From Deltaproteobacteria bacterium (GTDB taxonomy: Bacteria > Desulfobacterota > Desulfobacteria > Desulfobacterales > C00003060), in contig JAFDGP010000048.1 of assembly GCA_019309245.1 (NCBI GenBank), positions 1-13,010 of the forward strand: a stretch of DNA of 13,010 nucleotides, written 5' to 3'. Shown here piece after piece: positions 1-6,183 of this stretch; the stretch's first letter is position 1, and the number at the start of each line of letters is the position of its first letter. The position numbers and the translations under genes were made by a program. The notes under the pieces were generated by a model that was not told the origin of the DNA, searched no databases, and worked only from the letters and a program-made list of their open reading frames with translations.

Positions 1-45
1 GGGGATGCCGATTTTACCGGATCTGCTTTGTTGGTGGGCGCTTGA
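1..45 (+). CDS. Possible C-terminal end of a gene truncated by the left window edge
   Basis: Frame 1 is open from the first base to a TGA at 43-45 and reads GDADFTGSALLVGA. Its composition resembles a protein C-terminus, but 14 codons are too few for identification. A strong inverted repeat (33-40/66-73) begins inside the last codons and could mark the 3' end of this gene. The stretch could equally be non-coding. No function is proposed. Confidence 0.3.
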   Translation, partial: GDADFTGSALLVGA

Positions 46-86
46 AGTACAACAGTACGTCGGCACGCCCACCGCCTCGCATCTCC
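1..86. repeat. Nested inverted repeats / long stem-loop
   Basis: Three nested complementary pairs share one centre: GGGGATGC (1-8) with GCATCTCC (79-86, one mismatch as a G-T pair), GGTGGGCG (33-40) with CGCCCACC (66-73, perfect 8 bp), and GTAC (47-50) with GTAC (55-58) around an AACA loop. No T-tract follows on either strand, so it is not a classical intrinsic terminator. It may be a structured 3' end, a dispersed palindromic repeat or part of an RNA that starts outside the window. Confidence 0.45.
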
Positions 87-128
87 GGCAAACTCGGCAA
101 CCGGTGGATCCGGGCTGATTTTCCTGCG

Positions 129-157
129 TTGACATTCTAAGAATGATACATTATCAA
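129..157 (+). promoter_or_regulatory. Weak sigma70-like promoter candidate
   Basis: A perfect TTGACA (129-134) is followed after 17 bp by TATCAA (152-157), which matches 4 of 6 positions of the -10 consensus. It points toward the hydrolase gene that starts about 300 bases downstream. The long AT-rich leader between them makes the link uncertain. Confidence 0.3.
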
Positions 158-249
158 AAGCAGACGCAATGCGTAAACCCTCTTAAGAAACCCAACTCAA
201 ATCGCAGCACACGTATTGAGAACAATATGTTTTTTTGCAGCAAAAACTT

Positions 250-365
250 AAAAAGATAATCACGAAAACACGAAAGATTGAAAGCACAAAAGAAAAAACA
301 TTGAGGCTTTCGTATTTTCTTCTTTTTGTGATAAATTTTTTTGGTTCCGATTCGTCCGAATTGGG
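250..365. repeat. AT-rich imperfect inverted repeat, possible dispersed element
   Basis: ATCACGAAAACACGAAAG (259-276) is imperfectly mirrored by a segment at 307-332 that begins CTTTCGTATTTTC and ends TTTGTGAT. A small hairpin (ATTCG/CGAAT, around 350) follows. The stretch is far richer in A and T than the rest of the window, and its ORFs on both strands are low-complexity. From memory, similar CACGAAAACACGAAAG-type segments occur repeatedly between genes in some Desulfobacterota genomes, so this may be one copy of a short palindromic family. Only one copy is visible here, so dispersal is an inference. Nothing else is supported in the gap between 160 and 455. Confidence 0.4.
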
Positions 366-455
366 AATTGAGGCCTTTCATTCCAGAGTTTCCTTCATAA
401 ATGAGTCCGGGGCGACGCCTCGGTATCAGGTTCTAACTTGGACGAGACGATACAG

Positions 456-1022
456 ATGAAGCCTTCTCTCCTGTCAAAGCAGAACACAGCGATCCTGGTG
501 ATCGATCCCCAGGAAAAGCTCTTACCCCACGTCTTCGAGCCGAAACGGGTGGTACGCAATACCGTCTTGCTCATCAGGGCGGCTAAAATCGCAGGCCTGC
601 CTTTGATCGTCACCACCCAATATCAGAAAGGGATCGGTCCGATTGTTCCGGGCATCAAACGAGAACTCTCCCGGGAGCTTGTCCTGGACAAGGTTGAATT
701 CGGCTGCTTTGAGAATCCAGGCTTCGTTGACCACATGAAAACCCTGGATAGGGCGTTCCATACACTGGTCGTCTCGGGCATCGAAACCCATATCTGTGTG
801 GCCCAAACCGTGCTGCAAGCGATGGAGCGGGGGTACCATGTTCACGTGGCATCGGATGCGGTTTCCTCGCGGACGAAATGGAACCGGAAGGTAGGCCTTG
901 ATCGGATGAGACAGGCAGGGGCCGTGATCAGCTCCACGGAAATGATTATCTTTGAACTGTTAAGAAGAAGTGATTGTGCTGAATTCAAAAAAATACTGCC
1001 GGACCTGAAGAAACCGGTTTAA
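456..1022 (+). CDS. Isochorismatase-family cysteine hydrolase
   Basis: A 188-residue cytoplasmic alpha/beta hydrolase of the isochorismatase-like fold (cysteine hydrolase superfamily). The expected catalytic triad is visible: Asp17 in AILVIDPQEKL, Lys79 in LDKVEFGCF, and nucleophile Cys114 in VSGIETHICVAQT, where the I-E pair is the usual cis-peptide position. The TTQYQKGIG segment (53-61) resembles the ISOC1/2- and YcaC-like branch rather than true isochorismatases or nicotinamidases, and no aryl-carrier domain is present. The substrate cannot be deduced. ATG at 456 is preferred because the only longer option is a TTG at 438; neither has a strong Shine-Dalgarno. A small membrane-protein gene follows 73 bp downstream on the same strand. 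The fold assignment is firm; the function is not. Confidence 0.9.
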   Translation: MKPSLLSKQNTAILVIDPQEKLLPHVFEPKRVVRNTVLLIRAAKIAGLPLIVTTQYQKGIGPIVPGIKRELSRELVLDKVEFGCFENPGFVDHMKTLDRAFHTLVVSGIETHICVAQTVLQAMERGYHVHVASDAVSSRTKWNRKVGLDRMRQAGAVISSTEMIIFELLRRSDCAEFKKILPDLKKPV

Positions 1023-1095
1023 CGAACCTATGTGCCCCGAGGATCATCGCATCGGGAACATCCGCAGGTAAACAAACGAGATCACGAAATCAGTC

Positions 1096-1362
1096 ATGAA
1101 GCTTGACCCAAACCCTTCCTTCCGAAAGGTTCCCGTCCCCTGGCACGGCTCGGACGCATTTTGTCTGGTGATCGCAATGATCATGGCGGTCGTGTTTGTC
1201 TTTGCCAGAATTGGATTGCGCCTCACCTGCGAAGTGGACGCCTATCATGACTACGCCTGGCTCCCCATTGTGCTCATGATATTGAGTGGTGGGATTCTGG
1301 TCGCAAACATTACACGTGTCTTGACCCGCATGATCAAACACCGTCCGGAGGAGGACGAATAA
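1096..1362 (+). CDS. Small two-helix membrane protein, function unknown
   Basis: An 88-residue protein with a short polar N-terminus, two hydrophobic segments (about 21-43 and 55-76) joined by a loop of about 12 residues (LTCEVDAYHDYAW), and a charged tail (IKHRPEEDE). The arrangement predicts an inner-membrane hairpin with both ends on the cytoplasmic side, the basic residues near the C-terminus supporting this. No catalytic motif is visible and no family is recognised with confidence. It lies 73 bp after the hydrolase gene and is probably co-transcribed with it. No good Shine-Dalgarno precedes ATG 1096. Hydrophobic structure and placement support a real gene despite its size. Confidence 0.7.
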   Translation: MKLDPNPSFRKVPVPWHGSDAFCLVIAMIMAVVFVFARIGLRLTCEVDAYHDYAWLPIVLMILSGGILVANITRVLTRMIKHRPEEDE

Positions 1363-1370
1363 CCGGACGG
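1342..1370. repeat. Inverted repeat between convergent genes
   Basis: CGTCCGG (1342-1348, 8 bp with the preceding C) pairs with CCGGACG(G) (1363-1370) across a loop of about 14 bases that contains the end of the small membrane-protein gene. It sits between convergent genes and may help end transcription from either side. No T-tract follows, so it is not called an intrinsic terminator. Confidence 0.4.
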
Positions 1371-1407
1371 AATCGCCATTAATCTTTGTTGATCTGTGGA
1401 TGGCCCG

Positions 1408-1935
1408 TCACACGAAATCGGGGATTTTTTCCACATGCTCCTGCGAGACATCCACTGCCGCGTACTGCCCGAGGGCCTCGATCGATACAATCACGCGTCC
1501 GCCTCCTTTGTACCGGACAAAGGTGCCGGTCACGCCCGCAAACGGACCTTCCACCACCATGACACGATCCCCTTTCCTGAATCGCGTTCCAGTCATGACC
1601 TCGTTGTCCCCGGCCACCATAATCCTCAACGATTCCACGGAGTCGTCCGGGACTGGGATCGGACCGTCTTTGTTTCCGACCAAGCGCACGACCCCGACGG
1701 TTTTAACGATTTCCAGCCGTTCATAGACGTTCAGATCGCTCTTGACAAAAACATAACCGGGGAAAAGGGGAATCCTGATCTTCTTGCGCCGATCTCGGCG
1801 CTTGCTCATGACGGTAATCTTCGGCAAAAAGGTTTCCAGGGACTTGCCCTCCAGGCCATCAAAAACCACCTGCTCAAAGCGGCTCCGCGTATGCAATACA
1901 TACCATGCTCGCGTTTTCTCAAGGGTCCCTGTCAT
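1408..1935 (-). CDS. NusG/RfaH-family (UpxY-like) transcription antiterminator
   Basis: A 175-residue paralogue of NusG. The N-terminal NGN domain (about 9-108) opens with WYVLHTRSRFEQ and contains the typical IRIPLFPGYVFV strand (54-64). The C-terminal KOW domain (about 119-172) contains FRKGDRVMVVEGPFAGVTGT. Such proteins bind the RNA polymerase clamp and modulate elongation; specialised paralogues such as RfaH, LoaP and UpxY act on long envelope-polysaccharide operons. The gene follows lptD directly. ATG 1935 is chosen because GGAGG lies 11 bases upstream and the NGN domain then begins near residue 10. An in-frame ATG at 1980 would overlap the lptD stop (ATGA) and add 15 residues; it lacks a separate ribosome site but would be translationally coupled. 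Whether this is housekeeping NusG or a paralogue is inferred from the missing rplK/secE context. Confidence 0.85.
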   Translation of the reverse strand: MTGTLEKTRAWYVLHTRSRFEQVVFDGLEGKSLETFLPKITVMSKRRDRRKKIRIPLFPGYVFVKSDLNVYERLEIVKTVGVVRLVGNKDGPIPVPDDSVESLRIMVAGDNEVMTGTRFRKGDRVMVVEGPFAGVTGTFVRYKGGGRVIVSIEALGQYAAVDVSQEHVEKIPDFV

Positions 1936-1976
1936 CTTCTCACTTCCCTCCACAGACAAAATACGCATGGCGCACG

Positions 1977-4349
1977 TCATCCTTTAGAATACCACTTCTC
2001 ATTGTAACCCGGCCTGTAGCGGCCCAAGTCATACTTGCCCAAACCGTGCAGACTGATCACGAACATGTATTCTCGTTCATTGACCGCACGATCATGGGTA
2101 TACTGGACATAAAACGACCAGCACTGGGGCGCATACTTGACCCCGAGGATAGACCGCAACACCTTGCTATCCTTAAAATTATGCTCTTGCTCCCAGTAAA
2201 CCGAAAACGTAGGCACGACATTGACAAAGACCTTTGCCAACAGGTCTGAGCTATCATCCTTGACATATCGATAGGTCGCAGAAACCCAGTCCCCTCTCCG
2301 GTCCTTCAGAGCCAAATCGGCAATGACGTCGTAATGATATTCACCGTCATAAGGCGACCAAGCGGCGTTCGCCACCAGTTTCACGTCATGGTTATAAAAT
2401 GGGATAAGCTCTAGCCTGGCGGAGACATCAGAAAACGGCTTCCTCTTTTCGCCGGAAGGCGGCACCCGCCGGGCGGCCAGGATGTTATAGCTCTGGCTGA
2501 GTGTCATCCGGCAAAACTCATGGTAAGTGTATTGGGGCACAAAGGTGGTCTCATCCGGAGCCGCATCCCCGCCCTCGCCGGGGGTATCGCTCGCCCAAGC
2601 TTCCCACGCGTCGGCCTCAAGCTGCGCCGCTTCTTCAGGGTCCGCCCCGGGAACTCTCCTTGCGGTCAGCGTGCTGGTAACGGAATAGGATACCAAGTTG
2701 GTTTCGCTCACGGCCGCCACAAAATCCGGCAAATCCGTCTGTTCTACACGGGGAAGATAAGAATAGACCACCTGAGGCCTGATCGCATGTCTAACCTTGT
2801 CTACCGTCTTCCATCCCACATCAAATACCCGGGCAATTTCCGTAGACAGGTCTGCCTTGAAGTCAAACAGCTCCCGCGCCTCCAGTTGGTCCTCCTTGCC
2901 GTCCACAGAGGGACCATAGGCCTCGACCTGCCAGAGGGTTTCCCGAACACCCAGAGACGGCTCAAAGTCCAGACAACCGTAAAGCGTCATCGGATAATAG
3001 AGCCTCGGCGAGACATCCGCCGTGTAACCCCGGGTTCCCACATCCCGCCAGTAGTGGTAAAATGAGCTATCCAGATCAAAATACCATGAGGTCTCACCAA
3101 TCTGCTGCTTGGCACCTGAAAAGGTGACGGCCGGCAGGCTTTGCTGGGTTGTATCATCCAGGTGGTCTTTGCGTACCACCACGTTGTCATACCATTTCAG
3201 ACCCATGTTTAAACTAAACCGGTCCCATGTTCTGTTCACGTTGAACTGGTTGAGTCGGACCGTATCCGTTTCATCGTCAAGCTCCCGTCCGAATTCCTTG
3301 GTAAAATAGGCGTCGGTGTATTCGTATCCTGAATAGGTGGTGTTGAACTCCCGCAGGTAGTCCTGGTCGCTGACTACGTCCAGATCCAGCTTGGCCTTAA
3401 ATGCAGAGGCAAGATCCCAATCCGCTTTCATCCGGAACCACCAGCGCTTTCTGTTCATCCGGTCAACGCTATCTTCGCGGAACCCTTCATAGTGATAGCC
3501 CCCCTCACCGGTAGGCATGCTTCCGTCGTCAATCTGGGCATCATAAAGAAAATCATACATGGCCGTACCTTTTGTACCTTTTGACAACGCATACCGATAT
3601 TCAATGCCATGTTTCCATCCCCGGTGGGCCATATAGTGCTCGGAAAACGTGGCGTCACTGCTTTGGTTGATCGCCCAGAAAAAAGGTTGGATGAATTCCG
3701 TGCCGTTCATGTTGGAATATAGAATTAAGGGAACCAAAAATCCGGTCTGGCGTTTGGTCTTGGCGGGAAAGACCAAGTACGGCACATAGAGCACGGGAAT
3801 GGACTTTGCCCGCAGGGCCGCGTGCTTGACCGTACCATAACCCTCCAAGGTCACCTTCAGGTCCTTGCCGGTCACCTCCCAAGCCGGAGAATCCCCATCA
3901 CAACTCGTAAAGCTGCCGTGCCCCTTCACATAGTAAGAGGCGCGGCCTGTCTTGCGGATTTCATTGCCTCTCACATAGAAATGGTTCTTCTCGATAAACA
4001 GCGTTCCGCTGTAAACAACTCCTGTTTGCTCTCTGAGGTTGAACTCCAACCGTGTCCCCGTCAGCCAATCCTTACCCGAATAAAACCGCACGTGCCCCCA
4101 CGCCTTGGCATCTTTGGTCTCCTGATTGAAATCCACGGCATCTGCATAAAGGGCTTCCTCCCCGCTCACAATCGATGTATTGCCACGCCCCCGATACGTC
4201 TTGGTCATATCATCATAGGTCAAAAGATCCGCTCTGATTCGGAAGGTGCGGTCCTTGGTGTGAGAGGGCCCAAACAGGCCGCCGTTTGCAGACACGGGCC
4301 AAAGGCCCACTACAAGAACAATGAAAAAAAAATAGGCCGGGCGAGACAT
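1977..4349 (-). CDS. lptD: LPS-assembly outer membrane protein LptD
   Basis: A 790-residue outer-membrane beta-barrel that, with LptE, inserts lipopolysaccharide into the outer leaflet. An N-terminal signal peptide (1-22, hydrophobic 6-20, ending VSANG) precedes an OstA/LptA-like beta-jellyroll (about 34-150, with LTYDDMTKTYRGRGN). The family signature IPVLYVPYLVFPAKTKRQTG lies at about 184-203. The rest is aromatic-rich beta-strand sequence typical of the C-terminal barrel. The length is close to the family norm (about 780-800). Only a few cysteines occur (Cys150 in FTSCDGDS, one in YGCLDFEP, one in FCRMTL, one in PQCWSFY), so disulfide maturation like that of E. coli may differ. No clear Shine-Dalgarno precedes ATG 4349, and an in-frame stop only nine bases or so upstream rules out a longer start. 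The last codons overlap the first possible start of the downstream NusG-like gene. Confidence 0.93.
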   Translation of the reverse strand: MSRPAYFFFIVLVVGLWPVSANGGLFGPSHTKDRTFRIRADLLTYDDMTKTYRGRGNTSIVSGEEALYADAVDFNQETKDAKAWGHVRFYSGKDWLTGTRLEFNLREQTGVVYSGTLFIEKNHFYVRGNEIRKTGRASYYVKGHGSFTSCDGDSPAWEVTGKDLKVTLEGYGTVKHAALRAKSIPVLYVPYLVFPAKTKRQTGFLVPLILYSNMNGTEFIQPFFWAINQSSDATFSEHYMAHRGWKHGIEYRYALSKGTKGTAMYDFLYDAQIDDGSMPTGEGGYHYEGFREDSVDRMNRKRWWFRMKADWDLASAFKAKLDLDVVSDQDYLREFNTTYSGYEYTDAYFTKEFGRELDDETDTVRLNQFNVNRTWDRFSLNMGLKWYDNVVVRKDHLDDTTQQSLPAVTFSGAKQQIGETSWYFDLDSSFYHYWRDVGTRGYTADVSPRLYYPMTLYGCLDFEPSLGVRETLWQVEAYGPSVDGKEDQLEARELFDFKADLSTEIARVFDVGWKTVDKVRHAIRPQVVYSYLPRVEQTDLPDFVAAVSETNLVSYSVTSTLTARRVPGADPEEAAQLEADAWEAWASDTPGEGGDAAPDETTFVPQYTYHEFCRMTLSQSYNILAARRVPPSGEKRKPFSDVSARLELIPFYNHDVKLVANAAWSPYDGEYHYDVIADLALKDRRGDWVSATYRYVKDDSSDLLAKVFVNVVPTFSVYWEQEHNFKDSKVLRSILGVKYAPQCWSFYVQYTHDRAVNEREYMFVISLHGLGKYDLGRYRPGYNEKWYSKG

Positions 4350-4357
4350 GGGATTTT

Positions 4358-4363
4358 TCTATA
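4358..4363 (-). promoter_or_regulatory. Possible -10 element close to the lptD start
   Basis: TATAGA on the minus strand lies only 8 bases before the lptD ATG, with no good -35 box 17 bp upstream and no ribosome-binding site before the ATG. If used, the transcript would be leaderless or nearly so. This is a weak candidate. A 6-bp inverted repeat (GGCGTA 4381-4386, TACGCC 4405-4410) lies just upstream. Confidence 0.2.
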
Positions 4364-4434
4364 ACACAAAACGCGTTGAGGGCGTAGGAAGAAATCAGGG
4401 ATGATACGCCTGTGGTCTTTTGCGGGCGCACCAC

Positions 4435-4460
4435 AAAAAAACCCGGCTCCTGGAGCCGGG
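4435..4460 (-). terminator. Intrinsic terminator of rpsU
   Basis: On the minus strand, a perfect 9-bp stem CCCGGCTCC/GGAGCCGGG with a one-base loop position is followed at once by seven T residues. It lies 20 bases past the rpsU stop codon and separates rpsU from lptD. Confidence 0.92.
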
Positions 4461-4480
4461 CCTAAAGAAACGAGCAAGGC

Positions 4481-4705
4481 TTAGTGTGAATACTTGGCGC
4501 GCTTGGCTTGCGCAATGCGCTGCCTCCTTTCGCTTTCACGGCGTTTCCGGCGACGGTACTGGCTGGGTTTTTCATAACTTTTTTTTAACTTCAGTCGCCG
4601 GAAAAGGCCATCATTTTGAATCTTTTTTTTCAATACCTTCATGGCCCTTTCAAGGTCGTTATCAACGACCTTGACCTCTAAGCTACTGAATTCCCTCAAA
4701 AGCAT
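4481..4705 (-). CDS. rpsU: 30S ribosomal protein S21
   Basis: A 74-residue small-subunit protein involved in translation initiation. The diagnostic N-terminal block LEVKVVDNDLERAMKVLKKK (9-28), the YEKPSQYRRRKRRES segment and a highly basic tail with many Arg identify S21. Compared with usual S21 proteins, which start just before the EVKV strand, this one has about eight extra N-terminal residues (MLLREFSS). The ATG at 4705 sits almost directly after GGGGAG; the in-frame TTG two codons later (4699) would have a better-spaced AAGGGGAG site, so the true start could be there. The gene stands alone with its own promoter and terminator. Confidence 0.93.
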   Translation of the reverse strand: MLLREFSSLEVKVVDNDLERAMKVLKKKIQNDGLFRRLKLKKSYEKPSQYRRRKRRESERRQRIAQAKRAKYSH

Positions 4706-4814
4706 CTCCCCTTTCTTGTCATTTCAGGCCCTCGGACAAGGGGCGGAAGACCCTGTACTCAAGCACGTGTGGATCAAAACGCACTTTTGTTCACCCCCAC
4801 CGGCGGGCGTCTGT

Positions 4815-4843
4815 AGGGTATCATCCGAGTATAAACATGTCAA
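4815..4843 (-). promoter_or_regulatory. Candidate sigma70-type promoter of rpsU
   Basis: A perfect TTGACA on the minus strand (4838-4843) is followed after 17 bp by TACCCT (4815-4820), a moderate -10 match. The predicted start gives a leader of about 100 bases before rpsU. The 17 bases around the -35 box (4837-4853) recur with one mismatch upstream of tmcD copy 2 (9724-9740). Confidence 0.5.
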
Positions 4844-5005
4844 CCATGGATTTTAAACCCTGAAAAATAGGCAGGCCTCCGAAAAGGAAGAATAGCATCG
4901 GGACATAAGTGCGTTATATGAGATCGGGGGTATAACCAGTGCATTGGCCGGGGCTAATCTCGATTGTTTTCGAGCCGTAGATCGATGGAGGGATAGACGG
5001 TTGAC

Positions 5006-5368
5006 CTAAGCCCAGTCATCCACCAAGGACGTCTTAGGCGTCGACAATGTCTTTTTCTCAATGGCGGGGGCGGGCCCTGGCTGATCTTCATGCACCTGCT
5101 TTGGCCTAATCGCTGGCATCCGGTCATCCATGACGAACCTGGTACCGACATCCGGGTCAAACATTTTTGGGAAATCGGACTTCGACGGCTCTTTTTTTAT
5201 TGTCACGGCCTGTTGACGCCCAACGTAAATCGACCGCCGTTTTTGCTCCCTTGTACTCTCAAGCCTGTTTTGGCGCACATGGGCATAGGGCTGACGGCCG
5301 TCTTCCGGTCTGCGAAATCGCCCGGCCTGATCCTGTCGGATGGACATGTCATATGATAGGTGAATCAT
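5006..5368 (-). CDS. Small basic, probably disordered protein under a c-di-GMP riboswitch; function unknown
   Basis: A 120-residue hydrophilic protein. It is rich in Arg, Gln, Lys and Pro, especially in residues 8-60 (for example VRQNRLESTREQKRRS), and has no membrane segment, signal peptide or cysteine. The C-terminal third (QPGPAPAIEKKT...) looks unstructured, ending DDWA. No family is recognised. It is the first and only ORF after the sigma28-like promoter, GEMM-I aptamer and terminator on the same strand, starting 23 bases past the terminator stem. That context suggests a motility or sessility function, which is inference. ATG 5368 is chosen because an upstream in-frame ATG (5395) lies inside the terminator; only a weak GGACGG precedes it. 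The ORF might not be translated, with the RNA itself being the product. No terminator is seen downstream; 4860-5005 holds only a weak 5-bp hairpin (4959-4974). Confidence 0.5.
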   Translation of the reverse strand: MIHLSYDMSIRQDQAGRFRRPEDGRQPYAHVRQNRLESTREQKRRSIYVGRQQAVTIKKEPSKSDFPKMFDPDVGTRFVMDDRMPAIRPKQVHEDQPGPAPAIEKKTLSTPKTSLVDDWA

Positions 5369-5390
5369 CCGTCCAAGCTCAAACAAAAAA

Positions 5391-5413
5391 CCCATCTCCG
5401 AAAGGGGATGGGC
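5391..5413 (-). terminator. Riboswitch expression-platform terminator
   Basis: Minus-strand RNA reads GCCCAUCCCC (5413-5404), loop UUUC, GGAGAUGGG (5399-5391), then UUUUUUGUUUG. This is a strong intrinsic terminator just downstream of the c-di-GMP aptamer. Its 5' arm CCCAUC (5412-5407) can also pair with GAUGGG inside the aptamer (5452-5447), a plausible antiterminator. Ligand-stabilised aptamer would then free the arm and allow termination, giving an OFF switch. The pairing is seen in the sequence; the direction of control is inferred. Confidence 0.85.
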
Positions 5414-5420
5414 TTGACAC

Positions 5421-5511
5421 CATGGAACCCCGGGGCAGCCCCGCTACCCATCATGATTCGGGCCGGAGGCTTTGCGTCCCACCCTTTCGAGAGGTTTGCC
5501 CTGTTTCCACT
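5421..5511 (-). ncRNA. Cyclic-di-GMP-I (GEMM-I) riboswitch aptamer
   Basis: Minus-strand RNA contains all the hallmark segments of the GEMM-I consensus in order: AGGGCAAACC (around 5491-5500), a stem capped by a GAAA tetraloop (5485-5488), GGGACGCAAAGCC (5468-5480), CUCCGGCC, then GGGUAGCGGGGCUGCCCC (5436-5449), which carries the tetraloop-receptor helix. The closing stem P1 forms between GUGGAA (5510-5505) and UUCCAU (5427-5422). The match to the class consensus is close to exact, so ligand identity (c-di-GMP) is well supported. A promoter lies just upstream and a terminator just downstream, followed by an unknown 120-codon ORF. Confidence 0.95.
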
Positions 5512-5524
5512 GTTCCGAATTTTC

Positions 5525-5551
5525 TTATCGGCATCAACGGCAAAAAGCTGA
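5525..5551 (-). promoter_or_regulatory. Sigma28 (FliA)-like promoter of the riboswitch transcript
   Basis: Minus strand: TCAGCTTT (5551-5544), exactly 11 bp, then GCCGATAA (5532-5525). The -10 box equals the FliA consensus GCCGATAA in all 8 positions, and the -35 box matches TAAAGTTT at 5 of 8, including the final TTT. The start site would fall near 5518, just before the aptamer's first helix. This would make the transcript part of the late flagellar regulon. Confidence 0.65.
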
Positions 5552-5586
5552 AATGGTATTTTGCGTGGCCGCCCAAGGAATCTATC

Positions 5587-5623
5587 AAAAAAACCCCCGA
5601 ACCGGTGAGCCGAGGTCGGGGGG
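5587..5623 (-). terminator. Intrinsic terminator of the downstream tmc operon
   Basis: Minus strand: stem CCCCCGA with TCGGGGG (arms 5623-5616 and 5600-5594) around a GC-rich loop that can fold further (CCTCGGCTCACCGG), followed by TTTTTTT (5593-5587). It lies about 55 bases past the tmcA stop and separates the operon from the riboswitch promoter. A short T-run on the plus strand makes it weakly bidirectional. Confidence 0.9.
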
Positions 5624-5676
5624 TTTAAAAATCAGGCCAGCCTTACAAAACACAAGAATGAGCCCTGGACAAAGGC

Positions 5677-6108
5677 TTAGTGCCCTTCCTCAGCTTCATG
5701 GGCACTGGATGCAGCTTTTCGGGGGTGGCACTCCCCGCAGGTAATGGGACCGACCTTCTTGGTTTGATGGCAGGATTTACACAGGTCATGATAGGCCTTC
5801 ATCAAGGGCCTGGTGGGGTACCCCTTCTTGACATTGTGGCAGTCCGAACAGCGCGAGTCTTCGCTGGATTCATCTTCTACCTTCTCGCCGTTTTTATAGA
5901 CATGGTGGCAGACATTGCAGTCTTCAATCTCGGCCTTTTCATTGTGCGCCTCATGGACAAAAACGGCCGGCGGCCTCTGCCCCTTGCCAAAAGCCTCATC
6001 TTTTAATGAGGTTATGTCTTCTTGTGAATAGGCTGGTATTGACGAAGAAACCATAACCCATGCCAGGGCCGTCATGCCGATGAGCAACCCGATTCTAAGT
6101 CTTTTCAT
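5677..6108 (-). CDS. tmcA: TmcA, type II tetraheme cytochrome c3 (copy 2)
   Basis: A 143-residue secreted acidic tetraheme cytochrome. A Sec signal peptide (1-28; KR start, hydrophobic core, SIPAYS end) precedes four heme sites: CNVCH (64-68), CSDCH (87-91), CKSCH (110-114) and CGECH (124-128). The distal ligand region VHEAHN is at 51-56 and HH at 68-69. In Desulfovibrio, TmcA receives electrons from the [NiFe] hydrogenase/TpI-c3 pool and passes them into the Tmc membrane complex. It is the last gene of the cluster, 75 bp after tmcB, and is followed by an intrinsic terminator. Start ATG 6108 follows AAAGGGGG and gives a proper signal peptide; an in-frame ATG at 6141 would add 11 residues ahead of it. 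By eye it is about 87 percent identical to copy 1. Confidence 0.93.
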   Translation of the reverse strand: MKRLRIGLLIGMTALAWVMVSSSIPAYSQEDITSLKDEAFGKGQRPPAVFVHEAHNEKAEIEDCNVCHHVYKNGEKVEDESSEDSRCSDCHNVKKGYPTRPLMKAYHDLCKSCHQTKKVGPITCGECHPRKAASSAHEAEEGH

Positions 6109-6183
6109 CCCCACATTACCCCCTTTGATGAAGGAATTCAATGCGTCTTTCTTTCCTGTAAATTCTTACACCATAATACGGTC

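Noticed and set aside
154..381. ORFs on both strands in the AT-rich leader
   Set aside because: Low-complexity Lys/Phe-rich translations produced by the inverted repeat; no start signals.
1396..2007. 203-codon plus-strand ORF opposite the NusG-like gene and lptD end
   Set aside because: It lies antisense to a clear NusG-family protein, has no recognisable domain and only reflects the codon pattern of the opposite strand.
2520..3065. Plus-strand ORF within lptD
   Set aside because: Shadow of the lptD frame with improbable, Arg-rich composition.
5167..5628. 153-codon plus-strand ORF across the riboswitch region
   Set aside because: It runs through the aptamer and two terminators on the opposite strand; the structured RNA explains the sequence.
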